Positions 23,064 to 36,234 of a stretch of DNA of 64,000 nt are shown here, piece by piece. Positions within the stretch are counted from its first letter, which is position 1. Each line of letters starts with the position of its first letter. This stretch comes from Hawksworthiomyces lignivorus (taxonomy: Eukaryota > Ascomycota > Sordariomycetes > Ophiostomatales > Ophiostomataceae): NCBI GenBank assembly GCA_002917075.1, contig NTMA01000006.1, forward strand, positions 1-64,000. The letters are read 5' to 3'. The position numbers and the translations under genes were made by a program. The notes under the pieces are model-generated. The model was not told the origin of the DNA. It was given only the letters and a program-made list of their open reading frames with translations, and ran no database searches.

Positions 23064-26000
23064 ATGAAGCTGTCGGCGACAGTGGTAGCCCGGGCTGCTG
23101 TATGGTCATATTTTATCAGACTCGTATATTGCTCGCCCGGCATCGGCTTTCCATTCAATGCACAGGTGCCTCCGGTGGCAAGAGTGGCACAGGCGTTCTC
23201 GTTCGTTTTTGCTGAGAACACCTTCATTTCGTCATCTACATCGCCGTCCTCGTCTATGACATATTCATTGGACAATCCGCCAGACTGGCTTTCTATTGAT
23301 TCAACTGAGCGCTGGTTACATGGAACACCGCAAGATAGTGATGTTTCAGCGGGCAGCGTTGCTGCTATCGCTTTTGGACTTGTAGCGACAGACGATACGG
23401 GTTCAACAACGCAAAACGTTACACTTGTTGTCTCTCGAAATGCGGCCCCAACGGTCGAGGTTCCATTATCTCAACAACTGGCCGACTCCGGGATGCCATA
23501 CTCTGAGCCATCTTCTCTCCTCTCCTATCCTAGCAGCAAATTCAACTTCACCTTTTCTCCCTCGACATTCTCCAACTCCGGATTGAACTACTATGCTGTC
23601 TCGGGTGACAACTCTCCGCTACCTTCGTGGCTCGAATTTGATGCATCCCAAATTTCGTTCACAGGTACAACGCCGCCTGCTGACTCACTTGTCGAGCCTC
23701 CGCAGACATTTGACTTCCAGCTGATTGCCTCTGATGTGCCTGGCTTCTGCGCATCTTCCATAGCTTTCTCTATCGTTGTTGGAAGTCACGAGATCACAGT
23801 CGAAGATCCCGCCGTGGTTTTAAATGGTACGGCAGGTAAGATGCTGGTCTATGACAGTCTGAAGCAGGCGGTTAAGATTGATGGCAAGCCGGCTGGACCG
23901 GCGAATCTCACCGCGTCTGTCCTACCTAACTTGGCTCCGCCAGACTGGTTGACTTTCAACAACGAGACCTGGGAACTCAGCGGCACACCCCCTTCTTCGG
24001 CCCAGAATGCGGCATTTGTCATCGGCTTCTCGGACGCGCTGTCCGACACAGTCAACGTCACCTTTCAGGTTGACATTGACGAAGATGGATCATTGTTTCG
24101 TGATATGCTCCCGGCTATGCAAGCCCAACGCGGAAGCCAATTCTCCCTCGACCTAACGCCGTACCTCTTGGAAACGTCAGGAATTGGAGCGACAGTGCAG
24201 ACTCAACCAGAGACAAACTGGATTCAATTTAATAACAAGACGCTTACTGTTTCTGGGACTGTACCCATCTCAGAAAAGGCCTCGTCTATTTCTATTTCCG
24301 TGCGTGCCACGTCGGCGAGCTCCAATGTGACAGAGAGCGAGACGTTTCTACTGCAGATTTTACCTGGGCCAGCGCCAGCAAATTCGTCCGGTACAACTGC
24401 AACTTCCACCCCGTCACCCACTTTGTCAGTCAGACCGACGGTCACGGCAGAGGCGGGAATGCCAGCGTCAACAACGTCTGTCAAGACCATACTGGAAGCC
24501 GTTTTAATTCCAACCCTGCTGCTGTTTCTCATTTTGGCCATCATTGCGTGCTGCGTCTGTTGTCGACGTCGCCGCAAGAACCAAAAAATATCCCAGAGCT
24601 TGAGCAATAACGACATCTCTGATCCAGTTCCATTCAGCTTTGCTTACAATGGGCAAGATAATATCGTGTCGTCAATGCGTGCGCTAGACAAAGAATATAA
24701 AATAAGCAACCTAAACAGCGCATATGCCCAACAGCAGAGCAACCAAGAGAAGGAGCGGTTACAAGCCCAAGACATACCTGTGGGGACTGCTTTGACTACT
24801 GAAAGAGATGGGACGGTCGAAAAGAATCATAGTGAAATCAAGACCAAGGCGCGCAGAGACGGTAGGACTAAGAGCATGACAGTGGTTCCTATACCTGATT
24901 TTCCCCCTCCGCCAGTTCGCATTGTTCCGGGGCAATCGTCCTCTTCGTCATCAGCAGGCAGTGGCCGGGCAGCAGAGAGCATTGGGGGTGGACAGTGGCC
25001 CTTTGAAGAGTCGACGCTGCTGTCGAGCGTGCGAACAGCTGCATCGTCGCAAGGCGACTTGCATCTGAACCCTGGGCACCAAGAATTTATCGACTACCGC
25101 GATGCTCTGGGCATCTACGGCAGCAGTGGCTCACTTCCTTCCTCTAAGAAGAACAATGAGTCACAAATCACCCGGCAGACGGTGCGCACAAGCACGCCTA
25201 TGCAGCTGGATGTCACCGCACCGTCCGAAAGTGGAGTAGCCCAAGGCTCTGGAGATGCGCGAGTCGAACGCAGACTTGTGAGCCAACAGGCCGTCATTCA
25301 GGATACACAGACTCCATCTAAGCCAGCAACGGCAATGACGACAGTGACACCAGCGAAGGCAGAGAGGACAACAGCTGATGCAGACGAGGCTGACCACGAT
25401 GACATGCGATGCTCTGTAGTGACAGTAGCGGATGGCACTCGGTCGACGCTGTACAACGAGATGAACAACGTCGAAGCAGGTACTCCAGCAGATGGTGATC
25501 AGATCCAAAGAAAGAGCTTCCTGTCTGGCATTGCAGCACGGATTGCTAGTCGGTTAAAGAAGGGCGTGCCGATGCCCAAACAAAGATCTCGCGCCAACAA
25601 GTCAGAGCACCCCTCTCAGGTTACGGGATTTCCGTCTCCGGATGCTATGTCCTTTGATACGGACCTTGGAAGTGTGACAATTGGTAATATCACGACAGCC
25701 CAGCCGTATCGGCCTCGGCCAGTGTTCATCGGCAGCGTGCACCGCATCAATGAAGAGTCACCTCAGACAAACAGCTCGTCATGGAGCCGGAGCAACGACG
25801 GCAGCCGAGCTCCGGCTGCTATTTCTATCGGCAGTGCATTAGCTGCTGGTAGTACGTTGGGGGCCAATGCCTCTGCATCAAATCCTGGTAGGATACACCA
25901 GATACGACTCGTCCACAGCAGCTCGAGCAGAAAGCAGCCGAGCAATGAATGCCAGGAGACGAGCGGAGGCGGAGAAGGTAGCGACAGCGAAGGAGAAGAC

Positions 26001-26852
26001 CAAGACGACGACGGCAACGACCAGAGCAGCATCGGCGACGATGATGACCACTCCGACGCTGCCGGCGACGAGGCTATCCGTCTGGATCCCCCTCGCCCTG
26101 TCTTCCTCACGCCTTCGCGGGCTGAGCACGACTCTACCAACCTGTCTCAGGAGATTGCTAGTTCGCTCGGTAGTCGGCGGCCCATGAGCAACGGAAGTAG
26201 CTTGAGTGGCATCTCGGCCGCTATAGAAGAGGTACGCAGCCTGCTGTTGATGCCTTATGACTCGCCGAGCGGTCGCAGTCAGGGTCAGGGCATCTCGTCT
26301 CCGTCGTCTGATTCATGGGAGACGCTCCCATCGAGCGAGCCCAACTGGACGAGCTTGTATGAGTACGTGCTTCCCAACCGACAGGCAACTACGGTAGGCG
26401 CAGCAGCAGCAGAAACTTTCAGAGCCAGCACTGCCGCTACCCCCACACCAGCCACAATTAGTAGGGCCTCTAGCTCTGTGCGACCACAGCAGACGCCAGA
26501 ACAGGCATACCATCCAGCAAGATCATTGTTTGTCTTCCCACCCGTCGCTGGGGCAGAAACAGAAACGCCAGTTAGCCCTCATAACCAGGACGAGGATGAG
26601 CATGGCCAGGCTCGTCGGTACCGTGTTACGTCTTCATACTACGGTGACGATCCAATCACCATCACAAATGCCGACGAGTACCCGACTCCGTTTATCGTGG
26701 ATGAGAATGGAAGTGGCGGTGGCAGTGTGGGAGACATTGGGGATACAGCTGGTATTGGCTTGGCCGTTTCCAAGTATTCGCATTCGCAGTTGACAACGCA
26801 GGCGTCGCTGCCATCAACCGTCAGCAGTGGGGGCATTCGAGCCTTTCTCTAG
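23064..26852 (+). CDS. AXL2: Axl2-like polarity/bud-site membrane protein with cadherin-like repeats
   Basis: A single exon of 1262 residues. There is an N-terminal signal peptide (about 1-23). The extracellular part holds four dystroglycan/cadherin-like (CADG) repeats, recognisable by recurring cores: PPDWLSIDSTERWLHGTP, LPSWLEFDASQISFTGT, PPDWLTFNNETWELSGTP and NWIQFNNKTLTVSGTVP. Several N-glycosylation sites follow. A Thr/Ser/Pro-rich stalk leads to one transmembrane helix at about 476-498, followed by CCRRRRK. The remaining ~760 residues are a Ser-rich, largely disordered cytoplasmic tail with acidic and Gly/Ser patches. Yeast Axl2 marks axial bud sites and helps organise septins. Filamentous homologues act in septation and spore-forming structures. 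The architecture makes the assignment strong, but the tail is not alignable by eye. Confidence 0.88.
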   Translation: MKLSATVVARAAVWSYFIRLVYCSPGIGFPFNAQVPPVARVAQAFSFVFAENTFISSSTSPSSSMTYSLDNPPDWLSIDSTERWLHGTPQDSDVSAGSVAAIAFGLVATDDTGSTTQNVTLVVSRNAAPTVEVPLSQQLADSGMPYSEPSSLLSYPSSKFNFTFSPSTFSNSGLNYYAVSGDNSPLPSWLEFDASQISFTGTTPPADSLVEPPQTFDFQLIASDVPGFCASSIAFSIVVGSHEITVEDPAVVLNGTAGKMLVYDSLKQAVKIDGKPAGPANLTASVLPNLAPPDWLTFNNETWELSGTPPSSAQNAAFVIGFSDALSDTVNVTFQVDIDEDGSLFRDMLPAMQAQRGSQFSLDLTPYLLETSGIGATVQTQPETNWIQFNNKTLTVSGTVPISEKASSISISVRATSASSNVTESETFLLQILPGPAPANSSGTTATSTPSPTLSVRPTVTAEAGMPASTTSVKTILEAVLIPTLLLFLILAIIACCVCCRRRRKNQKISQSLSNNDISDPVPFSFAYNGQDNIVSSMRALDKEYKISNLNSAYAQQQSNQEKERLQAQDIPVGTALTTERDGTVEKNHSEIKTKARRDGRTKSMTVVPIPDFPPPPVRIVPGQSSSSSSAGSGRAAESIGGGQWPFEESTLLSSVRTAASSQGDLHLNPGHQEFIDYRDALGIYGSSGSLPSSKKNNESQITRQTVRTSTPMQLDVTAPSESGVAQGSGDARVERRLVSQQAVIQDTQTPSKPATAMTTVTPAKAERTTADADEADHDDMRCSVVTVADGTRSTLYNEMNNVEAGTPADGDQIQRKSFLSGIAARIASRLKKGVPMPKQRSRANKSEHPSQVTGFPSPDAMSFDTDLGSVTIGNITTAQPYRPRPVFIGSVHRINEESPQTNSSSWSRSNDGSRAPAAISIGSALAAGSTLGANASASNPGRIHQIRLVHSSSSRKQPSNECQETSGGGEGSDSEGEDQDDDGNDQSSIGDDDDHSDAAGDEAIRLDPPRPVFLTPSRAEHDSTNLSQEIASSLGSRRPMSNGSSLSGISAAIEEVRSLLLMPYDSPSGRSQGQGISSPSSDSWETLPSSEPNWTSLYEYVLPNRQATTVGAAAAETFRASTAATPTPATISRASSSVRPQQTPEQAYHPARSLFVFPPVAGAETETPVSPHNQDEDEHGQARRYRVTSSYYGDDPITITNADEYPTPFIVDENGSGGGSVGDIGDTAGIGLAVSKYSHSQLTTQASLPSTVSSGGIRAFL

Positions 26853-28108
26853 TTTGGAGAGGTAGACTCGTGTGATCTCAATGTAATGCGTGAGCACACT
26901 TGTGATGAACTTTGCAGGTGTTCGGAGGATGAGAAATGTGCATACACGAGGCATAATTATAATCTTTTCGCCACAAGCACAGGGAGCCTACAGAGGTTGG
27001 AGAAGCGAGGCGGAAGAAGAGGGGGGAGGGGTGAAAGGAAGCTGAACCAGCTCACGGGCCTTGAAGCTTGTTTGCAAGATGTTTGGTTACATGCATAGAA
27101 GATAAAAGATACCTCTGCTTGTACATGTTGATTTTTCTTTTCTAGCTAATATTGCGAGAACTCATCTTTGTTCCGTAGCAACATGACTTGTGCTAAATGG
27201 CAATAGTTCTCGAGAAGCTATGACGTTCTCCCATCACCTGCAACCGCAAAGAAGCGATTACATCATTAGGTGTATTGTGTATTGTCTTGTGCGCTGCTGT
27301 GGAACACCATACTCATGGAAAATGCCGTGGAATCTGCCCAGCCAAGGCAGCCCTGCGATACATAACCGTCACCTTGGCAAGGGTGGTGTGCAGACCAAAA
27401 AAAGGGTAAAGAAGTTCTGAGAAGGCTCTAAGTGGAAAGAGATGTTTAGATGGCGTCTGGGTCGCAATGGTTCGCCTGTACGTACCGCTACATACGTGCT
27501 AAAAAACGAAGTGGTCATAAAAAAGAGAATAGGGCGAATTCGTGGACTGAGTGCTATTCGTGACGGTTTAGGGAAAGGTTTTACTGATGTGAATGAGCTT
27601 TGCACAAAAGGAGCAAGCTTCGAGAACGAGCAGAGCCAATGGCAGCCTATAACTGCATCGCTGGCCGGGCGTGTGGTGGCGAAGTTAGAGAGAGTGTGGA
27701 TGAAACACACGGATGGCTAAAGGCATATAGTACTTCATATGTAACTGACCACACTGAGAATTCCAGAATAAGGGAATTTTTGTGTCACCGCTTGATGCTG
27801 TTGACATCTGTTCCGGGAACGAGGCGGATTCCTCCATCCTCAGCCATGGTGATGTGCATGCAAATTGGTACTTTTTTTTGTCCTAAAAAAGAGGAAAGGA
27901 TTTTGTTTCCTTAGAAAAGGATATAAGGTTCACTTAATCATCACCTAGATTAAATTTGCCAACACAGTTCTTTTCCTCTTTACGTTTAAGGTCATTCCTA
28001 CGTATTGCTATAGTGCTGTTCTGTTGACTCTTTACCTTCCCCACCACTGCGTTGTACACGAGCCGTGAACTGTAGCGGCATCCAACCGTTTTCAGCTCAC
28101 ACAGGGCT
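26853..28108. other. Intergenic region, no gene called
   Basis: 3' flank of AXL2 and 5' flank of the small candidate gene at 28.1 kb. A 92-codon ATG frame at 27442-27720 (plus) is basic and has no known relatives. I leave it uncalled. Confidence 0.5.
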
Positions 28109-28620
28109 ATGCCTTCTCGAATTTCGTCCCTCAAGGCTATTGCTGCGTCGGCTGCTTCATCCGCCAGCTCTACTAGGTACGTAACAGCGCTGATCGGAAC
28201 GTTAGACAAGCAAAAGAAGGGGAAGAAGAGGAAGAAGCAGCAGAAACCGAACCAAGCAAAAGACATAGGTGATTTGGATCGCTAACCATCTGCGCTCGTT
28301 TCAGCTCCCGTCTTTCCTCGGCCGCTTCTTCTGCTGTCTCTCCAGCCAACCAATCTCCACACCGAAGCTTCTCCTGGAGGACCTGGTTCGAGGTATCTTT
28401 TCTCCGACGGAGTAACCGTATCGAGCGTTTCTTGGCCGGTACCCCGGTAGTTGGCCACGCTCTACCTCGTACTCCTACCTTTGCACTTGTGCGCCGCCGC
28501 ACCAGCGCCAGCATCGCGTCCGCACTCCCTCAGTTTGCCGGCACTTCTACTTGGCCGCCCACCAAGAAGCAATTGCAGCGTCTCGAAGAGCAGACGGCTC
28601 GCCAACTGATCATTTCTTAG
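28109..28620 (+). CDS. Candidate small two-exon gene, possible mitochondrial protein
   Basis: Two exons: 28109-28176 and 28305-28620, with a 128-base intron (GTACGT donor, GCTAACC branch, TTTCAG acceptor). They join to 127 codons. The N-terminus MPSRISSLKAIAASAASSAS and the following Ser/Ala/Arg-rich stretch have no acidic residue for about 50 positions, which resembles a mitochondrial presequence. The rest is basic (RTWFEVSFLRRSNRIERFL, LVRRRTS) and ends in KKQLQRLEEQTARQLIIS, an amphipathic helix. I do not recognise the family. Ideal splice signals and an uninterrupted joined frame are the support. The tail could also belong to a longer gene. Confidence 0.45.
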
Positions 28621-30197
28621 ACGGGATCAGAACGATGGCGAGAGAGGGGAGGGTTTGACGATTGATATATGTCAGTCGGTTCGCAAGACGCGGAAGAGCG
28701 GGCTAGCTAGGTTCGAGCGAGGCTGTGAGGCGAGAAGTGGAGAATCGGTTTAGACGCAGAAAAGGGGAGAAGCTTCTGCCAAAAGTGATTCAACCCGGAG
28801 GTCGTGAGGCGAGCTGCTCGCTACGTGTCATACCTCTGGCCCATTCCTTTTTTGCTTTTCCTATGTGCTGTCGTCTTCTCGCGAAAGCCTGTCGTTTCCA
28901 TCATTTCCGTCGCGTATTCTGTCGTTACCTGTACTTATACCTATAGAGATGGCAAGCTGTCGATGTCGATTATTTGTTTGTGCCTCCCGGGCCAAGTCAA
29001 TATAGTTTCGACAGCCTACTCGATGATCTGAAGTGTGCACACATGCCCCATCTTGTTGCACCGCAGCTAGAGGGAAACGAACACGGTCCCCGCAACAAGG
29101 CAGCATGAGGTGGATATTTTGCCTGTGCGCGTATGTATGTATCTTACATACCATTACATACTCGTAGCCTTCCCTGGTGGTCGAGATAATGGGGGGCGAC
29201 GAGCGGGGGAGATTGATTTCCGCCACTTTTGCTGCCAGCTGTTGACTGGCAGCACCGGAGCAAGGGCACGATATTGGGAGGAAATAAAATTGGGGCAAGG
29301 CAAAGAAAGGAGGGGAAGTTTGAAGAGGGAGAGAGAGGGAGGGCTAAAGGCAAATAATACGTTCCCCATTCATTACTACGATACAGCGTATTATTACGGG
29401 AGGATGCTTTTAAGACGCCAGAGGCCAAAGGCCAGCTTGCCCCTTCAAACGGGACACAGTCAGCAGTTGTGTGGAACTCCTTGGAAGCTTCCAAGCCGAG
29501 GGGAAGCTTGGGCCACTTGAGGGTACTGTATGCAGTTAAAGCCAAAATTCGCCGCGCAGGTACCTAAAACGTACGCCAGCCAGCAGGCAAACTCGACAAG
29601 TCGTCATCCCAGCTGTGGCCTAACCTTGTACCTCTCCGCAGAGAATACTATGTGAGTGGTACATCTGCGGGTTTCATTTTGTCCGGACAACGCCTGCCGC
29701 TGGCCGAAACGCTCTTGCTGGCTGTCCAGGCAAAGTTCACCCTCACAAACCGCATCCGCACGCTGTAACTCGTCCTGTTCCTGCCCCGTCTGTCCCAAAA
29801 CCGGACGTTGTATGTAATCCACACTTCCAACCATTTCGTTTGTCTTCCACTTTTCCCTACATCTCCTCCGTCTTCCTTAAACTCCTTTTTGCCATCTGCA
29901 TTCACTTTTCTTTTTGTTTCTTCTCAGACATATTTCATCTCCCTTCGTCACCTCCATCCGTTCTTCTCGTCGTTTTTTGCTGCAAACAAACTGCTTCTTC
30001 GAACCATCTGCGAGAAGCCATTCTCTCGTGAGAAAAGCACGCAACTTTTAGGACTGTGACCTCGAGACAAGAGCGCCGTCGCTATCTCTCGGACTTGACA
30101 GTTGCTCCTCTCTCTTCCTCCCGCCGCCACCTATCGACACCATCGAAGATTTCACCAGCTTCATCGATCGCTTTCAAGAGCTTGACCACTCGCCATT
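28621..30197. other. CDC48 upstream region
   Basis: Spacer and probable promoter/leader of CDC48. Pyrimidine-rich DNA from about 29840 to 30130 is typical of strongly expressed fungal genes. An inverted repeat sits at 29231-29253. No gene is supported. Confidence 0.55.
29231..29253. repeat. Inverted repeat with 8-base arms
   Basis: GCTGCCAG and CTGGCAGC are exact inverted arms separated by 7 bases (CTGTTGA), about 950 bases upstream of CDC48. The arm sequence resembles the CCAGCTGG palindromes upstream of RPS3. Confidence 0.7.
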
Positions 30198-33035
<2,838 letters not shown>

Positions 33036-33774
33036 ATTACAAGAAGGACAGAATGTTCATAGAATGGAGAATTGGCTTTCTATTTGCTTGTGTTCGGGGC
33101 ATATTAACGAATGGTGCGGAGGACCCAGGGATTTGTACCTCTTCAATGTGGCTGTATTTTAGTTAAACAAGTCCCAGTTCTGGTTGTCGTCTCTTTGATA
33201 TTAAATAAATAAGTTATACAATATTTAATCATTTTATCCTTCACACTTTGACATAGATGTTTATGAACGTCGATGAGACAACATCCTTGCAATAACTAAA
33301 ACTCTGAAAGTCCAACAAGCGAAGACTTCAGTCCGGGCATTGCCAGCTCATATCTCACCTGCTCTTGTTTTATAACTACATAATGTCACATGAATAGTCC
33401 TATACCAGTAGTGTTGGTGTAGTATTATTTGCTTCTACCACTGTGATTTTTCTTATCCAAATATGCAAAAGAAGAGATGTAGACATGAAGCTGAACCCTT
33501 CCCGCCCGAAAAAACAGCACCATGGCAAATGCTGTAGAAATAAATAAAGAAAACGCCTGTCCCCGGACAAAAGAAAGACGAGCCGAAAAGAATAAAATAA
33601 CATTATAAACAAACAGAGAGGGAGAGAACCCTTCGGACCTGACTCGCAGCCCAACCTCTCCCTCGTTCTCCCTACCCGTTTTCATCTCGTCATATGGTTA
33701 TGTATTTCTCTTGCATGTTTTGTTCTGTTCTGTAGTATCTTTCTTTTTTTTTTTTTTTTGTCTTTTCTGCTTTG
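33036..33774. other. Convergent 3' region, no gene seen
   Basis: AT-rich spacer between the 3' ends of CDC48 (plus) and the small Ala-rich protein gene (minus). It includes AATAAATAAG near 33205 and a T17 run near 33745. No gene is supported. Confidence 0.6.
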
Positions 33775-34372
33775 TCATTCCTCGATCTCACATACCATAT
33801 CAAGGCTCTCTCGCGTCGTCCGCAGCGCCTCGTCGATGACGCTCTGCGGCAGGGCAAGTGACTTTGTCTTGACAGCACCAGTCGCATCCTTCTTTGGGGC
33901 CGCCACAACCTCGCCGTTGGCGGCAGCGGCAGCGGCGGCCGCAGTGTCGTGTCGGATGTCGTCCATGACGCGATCCATCAGCGCAGGGAAGTTGGTGCAC
34001 TCGCCGGAGCGAAGGAGCTGCAGGGCATGGGCCTGCACTGCAGCGGGCCAGTTGGAGGCATCGGCATGTAGGATGTGCAGAAGGTGGTCTTGTATTCTGC
34101 AGAGGAAAAGAAAGTAATAGGTCAGCATGAGGAAGACAGATACAGACAGGGGAGACCGAGAGTGGGGAGGAGATAGATTCGCACCTTCCTACGTGCCCGT
34201 CCCGAATGAGGACCATGTTGATCTGAGAACGCAGGTCTGGGTCAAGGGTCGCGGGGGTGTAGCTGGCGGCGGCGGAAGGTACCTTCACCGGTGTGGATGA
34301 TGCAGAGGTGTTGTTGGTGGCCGCCCCGGAGGCGGCCGTCGCAGAATTTTGATTGGCCGTGGCGGTAGGCAT
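33775..34372 (-). CDS. Conserved-looking fungal protein of unknown function (169 residues)
   Basis: Two exons: 34372-34185 and 34096-33775, with an 88-base intron (GTGCGA donor, CTGCAG acceptor). They join the frame as HVGR-IQDHLLHILHADASNW. The first ~45 residues are a Thr/Ala/Ser/Pro-rich disordered region. The central ~70 residues (LRSQINMVLIRDGHVGRIQD and onward through WPAAVQAHALQLLRSGE and FPALMDRVMDDIRHD) look like a compact helical domain. An Ala-rich run and a short C-terminal helix (PQSVIDEALRTTRESLDMV) follow. There is no signal peptide or membrane segment. The helical core suggests a protein-interaction subunit, perhaps nuclear, but I do not recognise the family. Confidence 0.75.
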
Positions 34373-36234
34373 GGCTCTGTTCGGGGAGAAGAGACGATGA
34401 GGCGAGGACAAGTCCTGGCTATGTAAGAATGGGACAAGGCAGTGAAAATGAAAGAGCCAGGTCTAACGCGTTATTCCTGGACTTTCGATTGCTTGCTCCA
34501 GAAGATCAACCGGTGGAGAGAGAGCCAGTTCGTACCCTCCTATAAAGCCGATTCCCTTAGGTGTCTTGCTAGTTTCTACCACCCCGGTACAGATTCTCGC
34601 CCTCAAAAGAAATTATATATGGCTTCGGCCTTTATTAGCTATCGTTGGCACGTCTTGAGCTGCTGTCGTGGGCGAGCGAGTATGGTTGTGGTCCCTCCTT
34701 TTGCAACCTAGGAGGAGATGGTTTGAAATACAATATATGTTTCTTCTCCCTTTTCCGTGTTTCCTCTCGTAGTAGACTCGTACAGAGTATACTTCGTATT
34801 CAATGGTCGGTATAGCTGCTCGAGCGCACCTGCGGTATGTAGATTGGAAGAGGAATCGAGTTGGCTAAAGGAGAAGGGAGAGGCTGCGCCTGCCGTCGAT
34901 GTTCTCGCTGTGGATCGGTCGCTAACAAAACAGAAACGCAAATTTGAGCTGCACCGCCGTTCGTCTAAGAGTTTTCGGAGAAAGAAGGGGGTAAGGAAAA
35001 AAAATCGTCGACGCAACAAGTGGTTGCTCGTGGAAAGGGGCAGGAAGCAACGGAATGCTACCGTTGGTGTTGGTGCGTCTGTCGTTGAAGAGTGGTTGTT
35101 GACCTGCCCAGATTTCGCGATTCGCTCAGCGCTCGAAAGGGTGGCACAGCTCCTCTTCGATTTCCCAATTCGCCGAATACTCCACTGAATAGTGCAGAGA
35201 AAGAAGGCGTGAGCGGTCGGTCGCTCTGGCTATCAATGGTTATATTTTCTGCGAAGATGCAAGGGATCCTTCTCGATTTTCCCTGCACTGTTCGAATCGG
35301 CCGTTCCTCAAGAAAAGAAAATTGAAGCTCAAGTCTTAGAGTTTTGCAAGGCGGGAAGTTTCTAGTTTAGTGGTGGCCTAACGTGGCTAGCCAAACAAAG
35401 TTGCGCGGTAAAATACAGTAGCTTATTAGCTACTACCAACAGCGGGGTGGGCGGTATTAATGCTACCGGCGCAAGGCTGGTGTGTGATACTGTCTGCCGT
35501 GTCTTGCCCATTAATTTCTGGAGGCCCACGCAGGTACACGGTGGAACAACCAGCGTGCATATCCGAAAGAGAAGAACGAAAATGGCCACATAAGAACAAT
35601 AGCTATTGCACAGTAGCTCCTGTTTATTATATTCTCTTTGTCTGCTCACTTGTGCAGGCTTGTAGCAAACATAATGGATTTTTTTCTCTAATTCTCAGGG
35701 ACGGCCTGCCGGGAATTCTTCTTTGTTCGAAGCAAACAACCAGAATTACCAGTTCGGCGATCTTGGCAAGATCTATCTTCCAACTATAAAATCCACTTCG
35801 CAGCCGTCAAAGTCATCCGGCGCATCCTCCAGTATCTATGCCCTCCGGCCTATTTGTATCCCAATTACTCGCAGTTTTATGTTTTTAGAGTCAAATAGGT
35901 TTTCGCCTTTGTCATGCGGACGTTGCCACCCAGACACCAAACCGGTAATGAAAAGAAAAGAAAAGAACAACACATAGAGTAGCACGACTACAAGCGCTTC
36001 CGACGGATTCGTTGGGTGCCAAAGGCAAGGGCGGTAGAAGAGAAATTGAAGCACAAGAGGTAGACCAATGTGAAACGGATATGAGTCTAGACATGCATGC
36101 ATATAGGACGACCAACGGGAAGAGTATAGGTTGGAGAGAAAGTAAGAGAAAAAAAAATACAATGACAATTGCTTCTTCATTTATACCCATTGTCTTTTTA
36201 TGGTTTCTTTCTTTTTTGCTTTGGGAATCTTCGT
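34373..36234. other. Intergenic region, no gene called
   Basis: 5' flank of the 169-residue protein and 3' flank of TPD3. A 143-codon basic frame at 34757-35188 has no ATG. The element GTTCGAATC at 35288 matches a Pol III B box, but the flanks do not form a T-arm, so I call no tRNA. Confidence 0.5.

Noticed and set aside
27442..27720. 92-codon ATG frame
   Set aside because: No homology, mixed codon use, no splice or regulatory context; could be chance.
33800..34411. Unspliced 203-codon frame over the small minus-strand gene
   Set aside because: Splicing at 34184/34097 gives a sensible continuous domain; the unspliced end is Arg/Cys-rich and out of frame with the coding-type downstream part.
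34757..35188. 143-codon basic frame
   Set aside because: It starts at GTG with no in-frame ATG near, and lies in a promoter region.
35284..35300. Pol III B-box match GTTCGAATC
   Set aside because: The flanks do not pair as a T-arm, and no A box or acceptor stem is found upstream.
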